Below are positions 8,638-17,804 of a stretch of DNA of 64,000 nt, piece by piece. Source of the stretch: Sphingomonas ginkgonis (GTDB lineage: Bacteria; Pseudomonadota; Alphaproteobacteria; Sphingomonadales; Sphingomonadaceae); NCBI RefSeq assembly GCF_003970925.1, contig NZ_RWJF01000001.1, positions 2,040,501 through 2,104,500 of the forward strand, given 5' to 3'. Positions within the stretch are counted from its first letter, which is position 1. Every line of letters begins with the position of its first letter. Under the pieces are notes generated by a model, which ran no database searches, had not been told where the DNA came from, and saw only the letters and a program-made list of their open reading frames with translations. The position numbers were made by a program, and so were the translations under genes.

Positions 8638-11133
8638 ATGAAGAGTGTCTATCGAGCGTCCGCCGCCAGCATTGCCATCCTGGCCTGCGCCGCCCCGGCT
8701 TGGGCCGAGGAGACTGCCCAGACCGCCACGCAAGCGCGCTCGGCACCCAGCCCCAAGGCTCCGGACGAGATCGTTGTCACAGCCCAGCGTCGCGAGGAAA
8801 ATCTTCAAAAAGTGCCGGTGGCGGTGACCGCGTTCGACGACAAGAAGCGCGATCAGCTCGGCATTCGCACCATCCAGGACATGTCGAACGTTGCGCCCGG
8901 CCTTAGCTTCAACGCGCAACTCGACCGGCTGTCGATCCGCGGTGTGGGACGCCTCACCAATACCATCGGCTCGGACCCCGGAGTCGCCGTCTACAACGAT
9001 GGCTTCTATACCTCGTCAAACGCCGAGGCGTCCAAAACGCCGATGTTCGTTCAGAGCGTGCAGGTGCTGCGCGGGCCGCAGGGAACGCTGTTCGGCCGCA
9101 ACTCGGTCGGCGGCGCGATCATGGTCATTTCCAAGCGCCCCGCCGACCGCTTTGGCGGCGAGGTCCGGCTGTCGGGAGACGCCTACAATGGACTGATCGC
9201 CGAGGGCTATGTCACCGGACCGATCACCTCGGGGATCAAGTATCGTGCGTCGGTCCAATTCGGCCCGCGACCGGTCAAGGAGGCGTTCCACAACATCGGA
9301 CCGGCCGGAGACCAGGGGTCGTCCAAGCGCTTCCTGCTCGAAGGCCAGCTGCAATGGGACTTCAGTCCCGATGTCCAGCTCTGGCTCAAGTACAGCCATG
9401 CCGAATGGGATCATGAGCGATACGGGATCACCAACTTCGTCTCGCCCTATGCGACCACGCCCTTCTTCCCGGCCGGCGCGCTCGTGCCAAATGCGGCCTA
9501 CGGCTACGCCGTGCCAAATCCCGGCGCGACCGACACCCGCGAAACCAACCTCAACACGACCAACGAGGACACGCTCAAGAAGAACCACAACATCGTCGGG
9601 AACTTCCGCGCGGCGCTGTCCGACAATGTGCAACTGAAGTACGTCGCCGGCTACTCTCAGTACGTCTACGACCTGTTCACCGACCTCGACTATACGGCTG
9701 CTGGAAAACAGACTTCCAATCTCGGCTCACGCTACGGCGCCTTCAGCTTCAACCCGACCTACGTCCAGCGTTATGTCGAAGACAAGAAATACTACAGCAA
9801 CGAGATAACGCTCTCCAACATCGGCAGCAATGACCGGCTGAACTGGGTCCTCGGTGCCTATCAGTATCACGAGCATTACTACCAGCCGATCAGCTGGTAC
9901 GTGGGCGGCGATGGGACCGACAGCATGGCGACCGCGCTGACGAAGCCGATCTGCCTTAACGCGGCATTCGGGCTGGCTGCGACCTGCGCGCCGAACCCCG
10001 AACGCGACTTCTATCGCGGCACCGGCGACCTCAGGATCAACAGCCTCGCGGCGTTTGGCCAGGCAGACTATCGCTTCACCGACGCTCTGAAGGTGACCGC
10101 GGGCCTGCGCTACAGCAGCGATCGCAAGCGCGGAGTCGAGACCTACCGACTGGTCAGCTACAACCCGGTCGGCGCAGCCTATTGCGTGTTCGCGCCGTTC
10201 GGCGTAATCGGCTTCGGCAACTGCGGCCCGCTCACCGCGGCGCAGGACATCACAACGTACGTGTTGCAGATCGCCGGGTCGGGAGAGCAGACGAGAACAC
10301 TGCGGAAGCGCTTCAGCGGCTGGTCGTGGCGGCTCGGCGCCGACTGGCAGCTTGGCCGCAACACGCTCGCCTATGTCAGCTACAACCGCGGGTTGAAGGC
10401 AGGCGGGTTCAATCTCGGCAGCTAGGCCGTCAATCCCGTGGTCGGAAACGAGAAGGTCGACGCGGTCGAAGTCGGCCTGAAGACGCAGCCCGCGCCCGGG
10501 GTGACGCTCAACGCCGCCGCCTTCTACGACTATCGCGACGCGCAGGTGCCGGTCATCGTCCCGCTCGGCAACGGAGCGCTCGGGCTCACCACCACCAACT
10601 TCTTCAACATCCCCAAGTCGCGCTCGGCAGGCTTTGAGCTGGAATCGACGTGGCGAGTCACCCCGCGGTTCGACATCACCGGCAGCTATTCCTACCTTGA
10701 CGCGACGATCCGGCGCGGCCCCCGGCTGTTCGACGATCCCAACCAGCCCGGGACGGTGCTGATCGATCTTGCCGGCAAGCGCAGTCCGACGAGCTCGCGT
10801 CACAAATTCTACGTCGCCGGCCTCTACGACCTGCCGCTAGGCGCAGCACATCTCCTGTTCGCCGGCAGCTATGCCTACCGCTCGAGCGCCTATTACGACG
10901 TGTTCAACTCGCCCACCGGCCGCGCTCCGGGCTGGAGCCAGGTCGACGGGCGGATCACCTTCGTGTCGCCCAGCCAGCGGGTGACGGTGATCGGATATGT
11001 CCGCAACCTGTTCGACACGCGCGGCTATGTCGGCGCGGCCGGCAACAACGGGACCGGCGCGACCGGCTTCGGGCAGCTCTACGCCTACACGCCGCCGCGC
11101 CAGATCAGCGCCGAGATCCAGTTCCGCTTCTGA
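8638..11133 (+). pseudogene. TonB-dependent receptor interrupted by an in-frame amber codon
   Basis: The frame encodes an 831-codon TonB-dependent outer-membrane receptor. It has a signal peptide (MKSVYRASAASIAILACAAPAWA), a plug domain starting with DEIVVTAQRREE, and GPQGTLFGRNSVGGAI near residue 145. The barrel ends in the typical terminal phenylalanine (ISAEIQFRF). Codon 596 is TAG (10423-10425), directly after SYNRGLKAGGFNLGS. Coding resumes in the same frame with AVNPVVGNEKVDAVEVGL, a conserved barrel strand. The 595-residue product would lack about a quarter of the barrel and probably not insert. The ATG at 8638 has a GGGGGAGAG ribosome site. It would import the substrate of the pathway together with the MFS transporter that follows by 14 bp. 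Confidence 0.85.
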
Positions 11134-11147
11134 CCGGAGATCGCAAG

Positions 11148-12644
11148 ATGGCCACCGCACCGCAACTCCGCAAGCTCCCGCTCGCAACCAAGCTTGCCTA
11201 TGGTTTCGGTTCGGTGGCCTACGGGATCAAGGACAACGGGTTCCAGACCCTGCTCCTGCTCTACTACAATCAGGTCGTCGGGGTGCCGGCGCACCTCGTC
11301 GGGCTGGCGATCATGGTCGCGCTGGTCATCGATGCGTTCGTGGATCCCATCGTCGGCCACCTCTCCGACCATCTCCGCTCGCGCTGGGGGCGGCGACACC
11401 CGTTCATGTACGCCGCGGCACTGCCGGTCGGACTGCTCTACCTGCTGCTGTGGAACCCGCCGACGAGCTCGCCTGGCGCAACCGTGGCCTGGCTGGCCGG
11501 AACAGCCATTCTCATCCGCACCGCGATCAGTTGCTACGAAGTGCCGTCTTCCGCCCTCGCGCCCGAGCTGACGGCGGATTATCACGAGCGCACCTCGGTG
11601 CTCGGCTACCGCTATCTCTTCGGCTGGATCGGGGGGATGACGATGCTCCTCCTGACTTTCAACGTCTTCCTCCAGCCTACCGCGCAATATCCGCTCGGTC
11701 AGCTCAACCCTGACGGCTACCATCGCTACGCGCTGGTCGCCGCGATCGCGATGACCCTGTCGATTGCCATCTCGGCGCTCGGCACCCACCGGGAAATCCG
11801 GCATCTGCCGCAGGGCCGCCCGGCACGCACGAGCATCGCCGGCACCTTCCGAGAGATCGCCGCGACCCTGCGCAACCGCGCCTTCCTGATCCTCATCGGC
11901 GCCGGCGTGTTCGCCTACACCAGCCAGGGCCTGAGCTTCGCCCTCTCGACCTATTTCAACACCTTCGTATGGGGCTTCCCCGCCGCCGCCCTGGGGCTGT
12001 TCACCATCGCCGTGCTGGTCGGGGTGGGGCTGGCGTTCCTGCTTGCCTCGCGTGTTTCGCGTCGGCTCGGCAAGCGGCGCACCGCGGTGCTGCTGTCGCT
12101 TTGCTACATCATCGTCTCGATCATCCCGCTCCTGCTGCGCCGCAACGGGCTGTTCTTCGTCAACGGCGACCCGGCGCTCATGCCGGTGCTGATGGGCTTC
12201 ACCGCGCTCGGTACCGCGCTGGGCGTGGGCAACATGATCCTCGGCGCGTCGATGATGAGCGACGTCGTCGAAGAGGCGCAGGAACGCACCGGTGCTCGCA
12301 GCGAAGGCCTGTTCTTCGCCGGCTCCTTCTTCATGCAGAAATGCGTTTCAGGCCTCGGCCTGTTTCTGACCGGGATCATTCTGTCGGGAGTTGGCTTCCC
12401 GACCGGCGCACTGCCAGGGCAGGTGTCGCAACAGACCCTCTACCGGCTGATCGACACCTACTGCGTGCTGCACATCGTTCTCGGGCTCACCGGGCTGCTG
12501 ATCCTCTCGCGCTTCCCGATCACCCGGGCGCAGCACGAGCAGCGCGTCGCACGCCTCGCCGAGACGGCCTCGCATGCCGCGCCGCTGCCGGGCAGCGAGC
12601 CCGAATACACCCTCCCCTCAAACGCGCAGGCTGCCCCACTATGA
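11148..12644 (+). CDS. MFS transporter of the GPH (MelB-like) cation symporter family
   Basis: 498 residues with about 12 predicted membrane spans. The N-terminal half has LAYGFGSVAYGIKDN, then DPIVGHLSDHLRSRWGRRHPF at about residue 63, the signature loop of the glycoside-pentoside-hexuronide family. The second half has VSRRLGKRRTAVLL and GNMILGASMMSDVVEE, also typical. It would move a solute across the inner membrane by cation symport. It starts 14 bp after the TonB receptor, and its stop overlaps the monooxygenase start in ATGA, so the three are one transcript. Many GPH proteins in sphingomonad catabolic clusters have non-sugar substrates, so a sugar should not be assumed here. Confidence 0.85.
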   Translation: MATAPQLRKLPLATKLAYGFGSVAYGIKDNGFQTLLLLYYNQVVGVPAHLVGLAIMVALVIDAFVDPIVGHLSDHLRSRWGRRHPFMYAAALPVGLLYLLLWNPPTSSPGATVAWLAGTAILIRTAISCYEVPSSALAPELTADYHERTSVLGYRYLFGWIGGMTMLLLTFNVFLQPTAQYPLGQLNPDGYHRYALVAAIAMTLSIAISALGTHREIRHLPQGRPARTSIAGTFREIAATLRNRAFLILIGAGVFAYTSQGLSFALSTYFNTFVWGFPAAALGLFTIAVLVGVGLAFLLASRVSRRLGKRRTAVLLSLCYIIVSIIPLLLRRNGLFFVNGDPALMPVLMGFTALGTALGVGNMILGASMMSDVVEEAQERTGARSEGLFFAGSFFMQKCVSGLGLFLTGIILSGVGFPTGALPGQVSQQTLYRLIDTYCVLHIVLGLTGLLILSRFPITRAQHEQRVARLAETASHAAPLPGSEPEYTLPSNAQAAPL

Positions 12645-14449
12645 CTCACTCTCCCGCTGCCGATCTCGGCTTCGATCCCAAGGCGCTGCGCGACAAGTAC
12701 CGGGCCGAGCGCGACAAACGACTGCGCGCGGATGGGAACGATCAATATGTCGAGGTGGCGGATCGCTTCGCGCACTATCTCGACGACCCCTACATCGAGC
12801 AGCGGATCGAGCGTCCCCCGCTCGTCGACGAAGCGGAGGTGGTGGTTATCGGCGGCGGCTTCGGCGGCCTTCTCGCGGGTGCCCGCCTTCGACACGCCGG
12901 CGTTAAAGACATCCGCCTGATCGAGAAAGGCGCGGAGTTTGGGGGCACCTGGTACTGGAATCGCTATCCCGGAGCCGCCTGCGACATCGAAAGCTATGTT
13001 TACCTTCCGCTGCTGGAGGAGACCGGCTTCATCCCGGAGCGAAAATATTCGCGCGGGCCCGAGATCCGCGAGCACAGCCAGCGGATCGCCGACCGCTTCG
13101 ACCTTCGCCGCGACGCCTTGCTCCAGACCGAAGTCACCGACCTCGCCTGGGACGAGGAAGCACGCCGCTGGACCGTATCCACCAACCGCGGCGATCGGCT
13201 CCGCGCGCGCTTCGTGGTCATGGCAAACGGTCCGCTCCACCGCCCCAAGCTGCCCGGCATCCCCGGCATCGAGAGCTTCGAGGGCCATACCTTCCACACG
13301 AGTCGCTGGGACTATGCCTACACCGGCGGCGATACCGATGGCGGGCTCACCGGGCTGAACGACAAGACGGTCGGGATCATCGGCACGGGCGCGACCGCGG
13401 TGCAGGTTGTCCCCCACCTCGGAGAATGGGCCAGGCAGCTCTACGTCTTCCAGCGCACCCCGTCTTCGATCGACGTCCGCAATGACCGGCTCACCGATCC
13501 CGACTGGGCCGCGGCGCTTGCGCCGGGCTGGCATCGACACCGGATGGAGAATTTCAACACGCTGGTCTCGGGCGGCTGGGCCGAGGAAGACCTCGTCAAT
13601 GACGGCTGGACCGACATCATCCGCAACCTCGGCGTCCTTGCGCGCACTCGGGCAGCGAACGAGGATGGCGAGGGTGCGGTCGATCCGGCCGCGCTGGTCC
13701 AACTCGCGGACTTCCGGAAGATGGAGTCGCTCCGCGCGCGGGTAGATGAAGTAGTGACCGATCAGCAGACCGCCGAGGCGCTCAAGCCCTGGTACAACCA
13801 GTTCTGCAAGCGCCCGTGTTTCCACGACGACTATCTGGCGACCTTCAACCGGTCCAACGTCTCACTGGTCGATACCGAGGGCCGCGGGGTCGAGCGGATC
13901 ACCCCGGCCGGGGTGGTCGCCAACGGCACCGAGTATCGCGTCGACTGCCTGATCTTTGCCACCGGCTTCGAGGTCGGGACGAGCTACGCCCGCCGGGCCG
14001 GCTACCAGATCCGCGGAGCAGGCGGCCGCACGCTCGAGGAGAAATGGGCGACCGGCGGCAAGTCGCTGCACGGAATGATGATCAACGGCTTTCCGAATTG
14101 CTTCATCTTCTCAACCATCCAGTCCGGCTTTACCGCCAACTACCCGCACGCGCTGGTCGAACAGGCCACCCACGCCGCCTACATCATCGGTGAGGGGCTT
14201 AAGCGGCAGAAGAGCCGAATCGAGCCGACCGAGGCCGCGGAGGACGGCTGGACCCGGGAGATCCTCGACGCTGTGCTCGACCGCCGCCAGTTCCTCGAGG
14301 AGTGCACGCCGGGATACTATAACGGCGAGGGCCAGATCAGCCCGCTTGCGGCGAGCTACGCCTCGTACGGCAAGGGTTCGAACGCCTTCTTCGCCATTCT
14401 CGCGCAATGGCGCGCGTCGGGCGAGATGCCGGGCATGACGCTGGACTGA
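12641..14449 (+). CDS. Baeyer-Villiger-type flavin monooxygenase (CPDMO/steroid MO-like)
   Basis: 602 residues. An N-terminal extension of about 65 residues precedes the FAD-binding [10 protein letters not shown] near residue 70. [15 protein letters not shown] follows near 105. The Baeyer-Villiger fingerprint F-x-G-x-x-x-H-x-x-x-W-D is present as [12 protein letters not shown] around residue 212, and the NADPH-binding GTGATAVQ lies near 248. The enzyme inserts one oxygen atom next to a carbonyl, turning a ketone into an ester or lactone with NADPH and O2. The extended N-terminus resembles the large-ring and steroid Baeyer-Villiger enzymes rather than cyclohexanone monooxygenase. The start overlaps the MFS stop in ATGA. 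The substrate cannot be read from sequence; the context suggests a cyclic ketone produced by one of the SDRs. Confidence 0.9.
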   Translation: MTHSPAADLGFDPKALRDKYRAERDKRLRADGNDQYVEVADRFAHYLDDPYIEQRIERPPLVDEAEVVVIGGGFGGLLAGARLRHAGVKDIRLIEKGAEFGGTWYWNRYPGAACDIESYVYLPLLEETGFIPERKYSRGPEIREHSQRIADRFDLRRDALLQTEVTDLAWDEEARRWTVSTNRGDRLRARFVVMANGPLHRPKLPGIPGIESFEGHTFHTSRWDYAYTGGDTDGGLTGLNDKTVGIIGTGATAVQVVPHLGEWARQLYVFQRTPSSIDVRNDRLTDPDWAAALAPGWHRHRMENFNTLVSGGWAEEDLVNDGWTDIIRNLGVLARTRAANEDGEGAVDPAALVQLADFRKMESLRARVDEVVTDQQTAEALKPWYNQFCKRPCFHDDYLATFNRSNVSLVDTEGRGVERITPAGVVANGTEYRVDCLIFATGFEVGTSYARRAGYQIRGAGGRTLEEKWATGGKSLHGMMINGFPNCFIFSTIQSGFTANYPHALVEQATHAAYIIGEGLKRQKSRIEPTEAAEDGWTREILDAVLDRRQFLEECTPGYYNGEGQISPLAASYASYGKGSNAFFAILAQWRASGEMPGMTLD

Positions 14450-14454
14450 CGCGG

Positions 14455-14663
14455 TCGCGCGCTACCAGGCCGCACGACCCTTGCTGTCGCGCGGTCGGGT
14501 GCGACGAGGACAGGCCGCCGTCAACCGCGATCGTCTGTCCGTGCACGTAGCTCGCGGCGTCCGACACCAGGAACAGCGCGACGCTGGCGATTTCCCGGCC
14601 AATGCCGGACCCCGCCCCGGTGACGATCGCGACCTTGCCGGCAATCCCGTTTCCGTTCGGCAT
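14455..14663 (-). pseudogene. SDR remnant with a large internal deletion
   Basis: Starting at the ATG at 14663, the frame gives [22 protein letters not shown] followed by REIA, a perfect SDR cofactor-binding start. It then passes without a stop into [24 protein letters not shown], the C-terminal motif of the same family. About 190 residues between them, including the catalytic Ser, Tyr and Lys, are missing. The junction falls at REIA/EEIA, a sequence SDRs often carry in both places, which suggests deletion between short direct repeats. The frame continues past the normal end into the antisense of the monooxygenase gene. It lies 23 bp downstream of the kinase-like gene in the same operon. No enzyme activity is expected. 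Confidence 0.78.
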
Positions 14664-14686
14664 TGCTTCTCCCCTGTCGGTTCCGA

Positions 14687-15733
14687 TCAGGCGCCCGCCT
14701 TCTCGGCGAAGGCCCAGGCCTGCTCGGCAAGCTGCGGCACCCGCGCCGAGGCGGCTTCCGCATCCGCGCTCGACGCATTGCCGTTGAGGAAGCGCTTGCG
14801 GATGCCCTGGACGATGCCGACCAGCCGAAACAGACTGTAGGCGAAATACCAGTTGAGGTCGGGCACCCCGTCGCGCCCGGTCGCTCGGCAGTAGCGCTCG
14901 ACGATCCGGTCGAGCCCGGGAATGGAGCTGGCCGCAAGGTCGACATCACCGATCTGCGCCCGGCTGCCGTCGCCCGGAAGCGCCCAGTTCATCGCCAGAT
15001 AGGCGAAGTCCGCCAGCGGATCGCCGAGGGTCGACAGCTCCCAGTCCAGCACGGCCGCAATCCGCGGGGCGGCGGGCGCGTAGACGAGATTGTCGATCCG
15101 GTAGTCACCATGGATGATTGCGGTTCGCGACTGGGCCGGAAGGCTTGCCGGCAGCCAGTCGATCAGCCGCTCGACCGCCGCGATCTCGTCGGTCTGGCTG
15201 GCCCGGTACTGTTTGGTCCAGCGCCGAACCTGCCGTTCGAAGTAGTTGCCGGGGGCACCATAGTCGGCGAGCCCGACCGCCTCCGGATTGACTGAGTGAA
15301 GCCGCGCGAGAACGTCCACCATGTCCTCGTAGGCCGCGAGCCGGTCGGCGGGCGCCAACTCGGGCAGGAGCCCGCTCCAGAAAATTCGCCCCTCGACCCG
15401 CTCCATCAGGTAGAAGGGCGCGCCGATGACCTCGGGATCCTCACACAGCGCATAAGGGCGCGCGACCGGGAAGCCGGTCGGATGGAGTGACTCGATCAGG
15501 CGGTACTCCCGCTCGATCGCGTGCGCCGAAGGAAGGATGTCCCCGAACGGCTTGCGGCGCAGCACGAGGCTGAGCCGCTCGCCATCGATCCGGTAGGTTG
15601 GGTTGGACTGGCCGCCGGGGAACTTCTCGACCTGCATCAGGCTCCCGAACTCGGGAACATGTTCGCCCAACCAGTCCGCCAGCGCCGCCCCGTCGAAGTC
15701 TGCGAACCTGCCGTCGGCTGCCGCTCCGTCCAT
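14687..15733 (-). CDS. APH-family phosphotransferase (ACAD10-like kinase domain)
   Basis: 348 residues of the aminoglycoside/choline kinase-like fold. The N-terminal lobe has [12 protein letters not shown] at about residue 38 and LVLRRKPFG with the nucleotide lysine. The catalytic loop is [13 protein letters not shown] near residue 195, and [20 protein letters not shown] supplies the metal-binding Asp. Family members in actinobacterial and sphingomonad catabolic clusters and in eukaryotic ACAD10/11 phosphorylate hydroxyacyl-CoA or related alcohols before elimination, so antibiotic resistance is improbable. It diverges from the second two-headed TetR gene across 122 bp that contain site D. The broken SDR follows on the same strand. 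Confidence 0.82.
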   Translation of the reverse strand: MDGAAADGRFADFDGAALADWLGEHVPEFGSLMQVEKFPGGQSNPTYRIDGERLSLVLRRKPFGDILPSAHAIEREYRLIESLHPTGFPVARPYALCEDPEVIGAPFYLMERVEGRIFWSGLLPELAPADRLAAYEDMVDVLARLHSVNPEAVGLADYGAPGNYFERQVRRWTKQYRASQTDEIAAVERLIDWLPASLPAQSRTAIIHGDYRIDNLVYAPAAPRIAAVLDWELSTLGDPLADFAYLAMNWALPGDGSRAQIGDVDLAASSIPGLDRIVERYCRATGRDGVPDLNWYFAYSLFRLVGIVQGIRKRFLNGNASSADAEAASARVPQLAEQAWAFAEKAGA

Positions 15734-15754
15734 CTGCCTCTCCCAAGTACGGCG

Positions 15755-15773
15755 ATACCATATCTTCGAAAAA
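15755..15773 (+). promoter_or_regulatory. Operator-like motif, site D
   Basis: ATACC-ATATC-TTCGAAAAA in the divergent gap between the kinase-like gene and the second TetR gene. Outside the five-base linker it matches site A exactly when both are read in one direction. No convincing -35/-10 pair surrounds it, unlike sites A and B. It lies 22 bp from the kinase-like start and 83 bp from the regulator start. Confidence 0.55.
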
Positions 15774-15855
15774 GCTCGGGTAAAGCCCTTGGCAGACCTG
15801 CTCGCCGGACAACGAAAGATTTGGATCGGGCCGAGCTCCGTTGCATAACACGGCC

Positions 15856-17133
15856 ATGTCCGTCGTCGCCGAAGCCGAATCCGCTCCTTCCGCCGTCAAG
15901 CCGCGCAGCAAGGCTCGGTTCCAGCGCAAGCGCGAGGCGGTTCTCGACGCCGCGACCGATCTCATCAACCAGCATGGTGCGCGCGGCACCACCCTGCTCG
16001 AGGTCGCGCGGGCGGTCGGGCTGAACACGACCAGCGTCACCTATTATTTCCGCAAGAAGGAGCAGCTCGCCGCCGCGGTATTCGAACGTTCGCTCGAGCG
16101 GCTCCACGACATGGTCCGCGACGCCGCCGCGGCGGACACGCCGCAGCAGCGCGTCCGCGCCTTCGTCTGGCAGCATTTCGCGCTCCGCACCGCCGTCATT
16201 CGCGGCGAGGCCCGGCCGCTCGCTTCCCTCTCCGACGTGCGCACGCTCGATCCCGAACTGCGAACCCCGCTCGAAAAGCGCTACCAGGCCGTCTTCCGCG
16301 ACGTCCGAACGCTATTCGGCGAGTGGCGCGACCCCGACCACAAGGCGCTGCTTACCGCCCGTGCGCACATGCTGCTCGAGGTGGTCTTCTGGCTCCCGGT
16401 CTGGCTGAGCCGCTTCGCCATCAACGATTTTGAGCGGGTCGCCGACCGGCTGCAGGACATTCTCGAACATGGGCTGGCAACGGGGGATCGCCGCTGGGCG
16501 CCGCGCCGCCTTGGCGACCAGGCGCTGCGTGACGAGCTCCCGCCGATGGATCCCGGCCAGGAGAATTTCCTGCGGGTGGCCACGCGTCTTATCAACGAGA
16601 GCGGCTACCGGGGCGCCTCGGTCGCCCGCATCGTCGACGAGCTCAACGTCACCAAGGGCAGCTTCTACCACCACCTCGATGCCAAGGACGACCTCGTCCT
16701 CCAGTGCTTCCGAACCAGCTACAAGCGGATCGCGGTCATTCAGTGGTGGGCGCATCGGGAAGGTCGAGACGAGTGGGACCGGCTGACCTCGGCGATCGCC
16801 GCCCTGCTCGACCTCCAGTTTTCCGGGGAGTGGCCGCTGACCCGGACGACCGCCATTCACGCGCTCCCGCCGGAACTGCGACGCGAAGTGGTCGAACGCT
16901 CCGATCGCACCGCGTTGCGCTTCTCCGGCACGCTCATCGATGGCGGGCGTGAGGGGAGCCTGCGGCTGGTCGACCCGGTGATCGCGAGCCAGCTGATCAT
17001 GTCGACCTTCAATTCGGCTTACGACCTTCGGAGCTGGGCCTCGTCCCTCCCCCGCGAAACCGCGATCCGCCTCTATGCCTCGACCCTCGTGGACGGCTTG
17101 TTCGATGATCGATCACTGTCGCTGGCCGAGTGA
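15856..17133 (+). CDS. Two-headed TetR/AcrR-family transcriptional regulator (paralog)
   Basis: 425 residues with the same double architecture as the protein at 1288-2487. The first helix-turn-helix is at about residues 44-64 (TTSVTYYF), the second at about 254-274 (KGSFYHHL). The two proteins also share short blocks in the helical parts, such as NDFERVADRLQDIL against GDFERIEQRLCDIL, so they are paralogs. The ATG at 15856 is chosen over a TTG 15 bp upstream because a basic, flexible N-terminus normally precedes the first head. Site D lies in its upstream gap, and autoregulation is likely. It ends 36 bp before the tRNA-Met gene at the right end of the island. Confidence 0.85.
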   Translation: MSVVAEAESAPSAVKPRSKARFQRKREAVLDAATDLINQHGARGTTLLEVARAVGLNTTSVTYYFRKKEQLAAAVFERSLERLHDMVRDAAAADTPQQRVRAFVWQHFALRTAVIRGEARPLASLSDVRTLDPELRTPLEKRYQAVFRDVRTLFGEWRDPDHKALLTARAHMLLEVVFWLPVWLSRFAINDFERVADRLQDILEHGLATGDRRWAPRRLGDQALRDELPPMDPGQENFLRVATRLINESGYRGASVARIVDELNVTKGSFYHHLDAKDDLVLQCFRTSYKRIAVIQWWAHREGRDEWDRLTSAIAALLDLQFSGEWPLTRTTAIHALPPELRREVVERSDRTALRFSGTLIDGGREGSLRLVDPVIASQLIMSTFNSAYDLRSWASSLPRETAIRLYASTLVDGLFDDRSLSLAE

Positions 17134-17168
17134 CGTTGGCCCTGGCTGGCCTATGGTCAAAAGGGTAA

Positions 17169-17245
17169 TGGTAGCGGAGGAGGGACTTGAACCCCCGACA
17201 CGCGGATTATGATTCCGCTGCTCTAACCAGCTGAGCTACTCCGCC
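17169..17245 (-). tRNA. tRNA-Met (CAT), elongator type
   Basis: A 77-nt cloverleaf on the minus strand. The acceptor stem GGCGGAG pairs with CTCCGCT-side bases and the CCA end is encoded (TGG at 17169-17171). D-arm GCTCAGCTGGTTAGAGC, anticodon loop ATCATAA with anticodon CAT, and T-loop GTTCAAG are present. The full first acceptor pair argues against initiator tRNA; elongator Met is preferred, although Ile2 also carries CAT. Confidence 0.9.
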
Positions 17246-17372
17246 CCAGATCGGGCGCCCCGCACCGCAGCGCGTTGGGCCCGGCGCATATAGGCAAGGC
17301 TTTTCACGCGGTCAACGCGTGGGAACCGCCGGTTTTCACCCTCGTTGGGCGAGCAGTGAGGAGGCTTGCCGA

Positions 17373-17789
17373 ATGGATCCGTTGACGCCCTTGGAAACGC
17401 TGTGCCGCATTATCCTGCGAGCGCGCGAATTCGAGGCCCAGACCCCAAGCGATTATGACGGGGGCGAGGATCCCGACAATATCGACGATGAGGAGGAAGG
17501 CTCGCTCTCCGTTCTTGAGGACGAGGTGAACACCGGCGTCGAAGACGAACTCCGGACCGCGCTCGACGATCTCGGCGACGATCAGGTCGCCGAAGTGCTC
17601 GCCTTCTGCTGGGTTGGCCAAGGGACCTACGACGCTGGTGACTGGGCCGAAGCTATGGAAGAGGCCACCGACGAGGGCCGTGAAGGTGCGATCGACGAGC
17701 TGATGGACATGCCGATGCTCGCTTCGGTACTCGAGGCCGGACTGGCCGCCTTCGATCTCAGCTGCGACGGGATCGGCGACCTCAGCTAG
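17373..17789 (+). CDS. DUF3775-like acidic protein of unknown function
   Basis: 138 residues, strongly acidic. It starts with PLTPLETLCRIILRAREFEAQ and has an Asp/Glu-rich linker (DYDGGEDPDNIDDEEEG) at about residues 27-43. It then carries LRTALDDLGDDQVAEVLAFCW and GTYDAGDWAEAMEEA, the segment typical of DUF3775 proteins. No signal peptide or membrane span. The ATG at 17373 has GAGGAGG upstream; a longer form from 17319 lacks homology. Conserved in alphaproteobacteria, function unknown. It stands alone between the tRNA-Met gene and a convergent phosphoesterase gene. Confidence 0.75.
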   Translation: MDPLTPLETLCRIILRAREFEAQTPSDYDGGEDPDNIDDEEEGSLSVLEDEVNTGVEDELRTALDDLGDDQVAEVLAFCWVGQGTYDAGDWAEAMEEATDEGREGAIDELMDMPMLASVLEAGLAAFDLSCDGIGDLS

Positions 17790-17804
17790 GTCGCCGCCCT
17801 TCCA

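Noticed and set aside
14687..15733. Aminoglycoside phosphotransferase resistance gene
   Set aside because: The sequence fits the ACAD10-like branch linked to acyl-CoA metabolism, and the neighbours are catabolic.
17169..17245. tRNA-Met as an att site
   Set aside because: No repeated 3' tRNA end or integrase is visible in the window.
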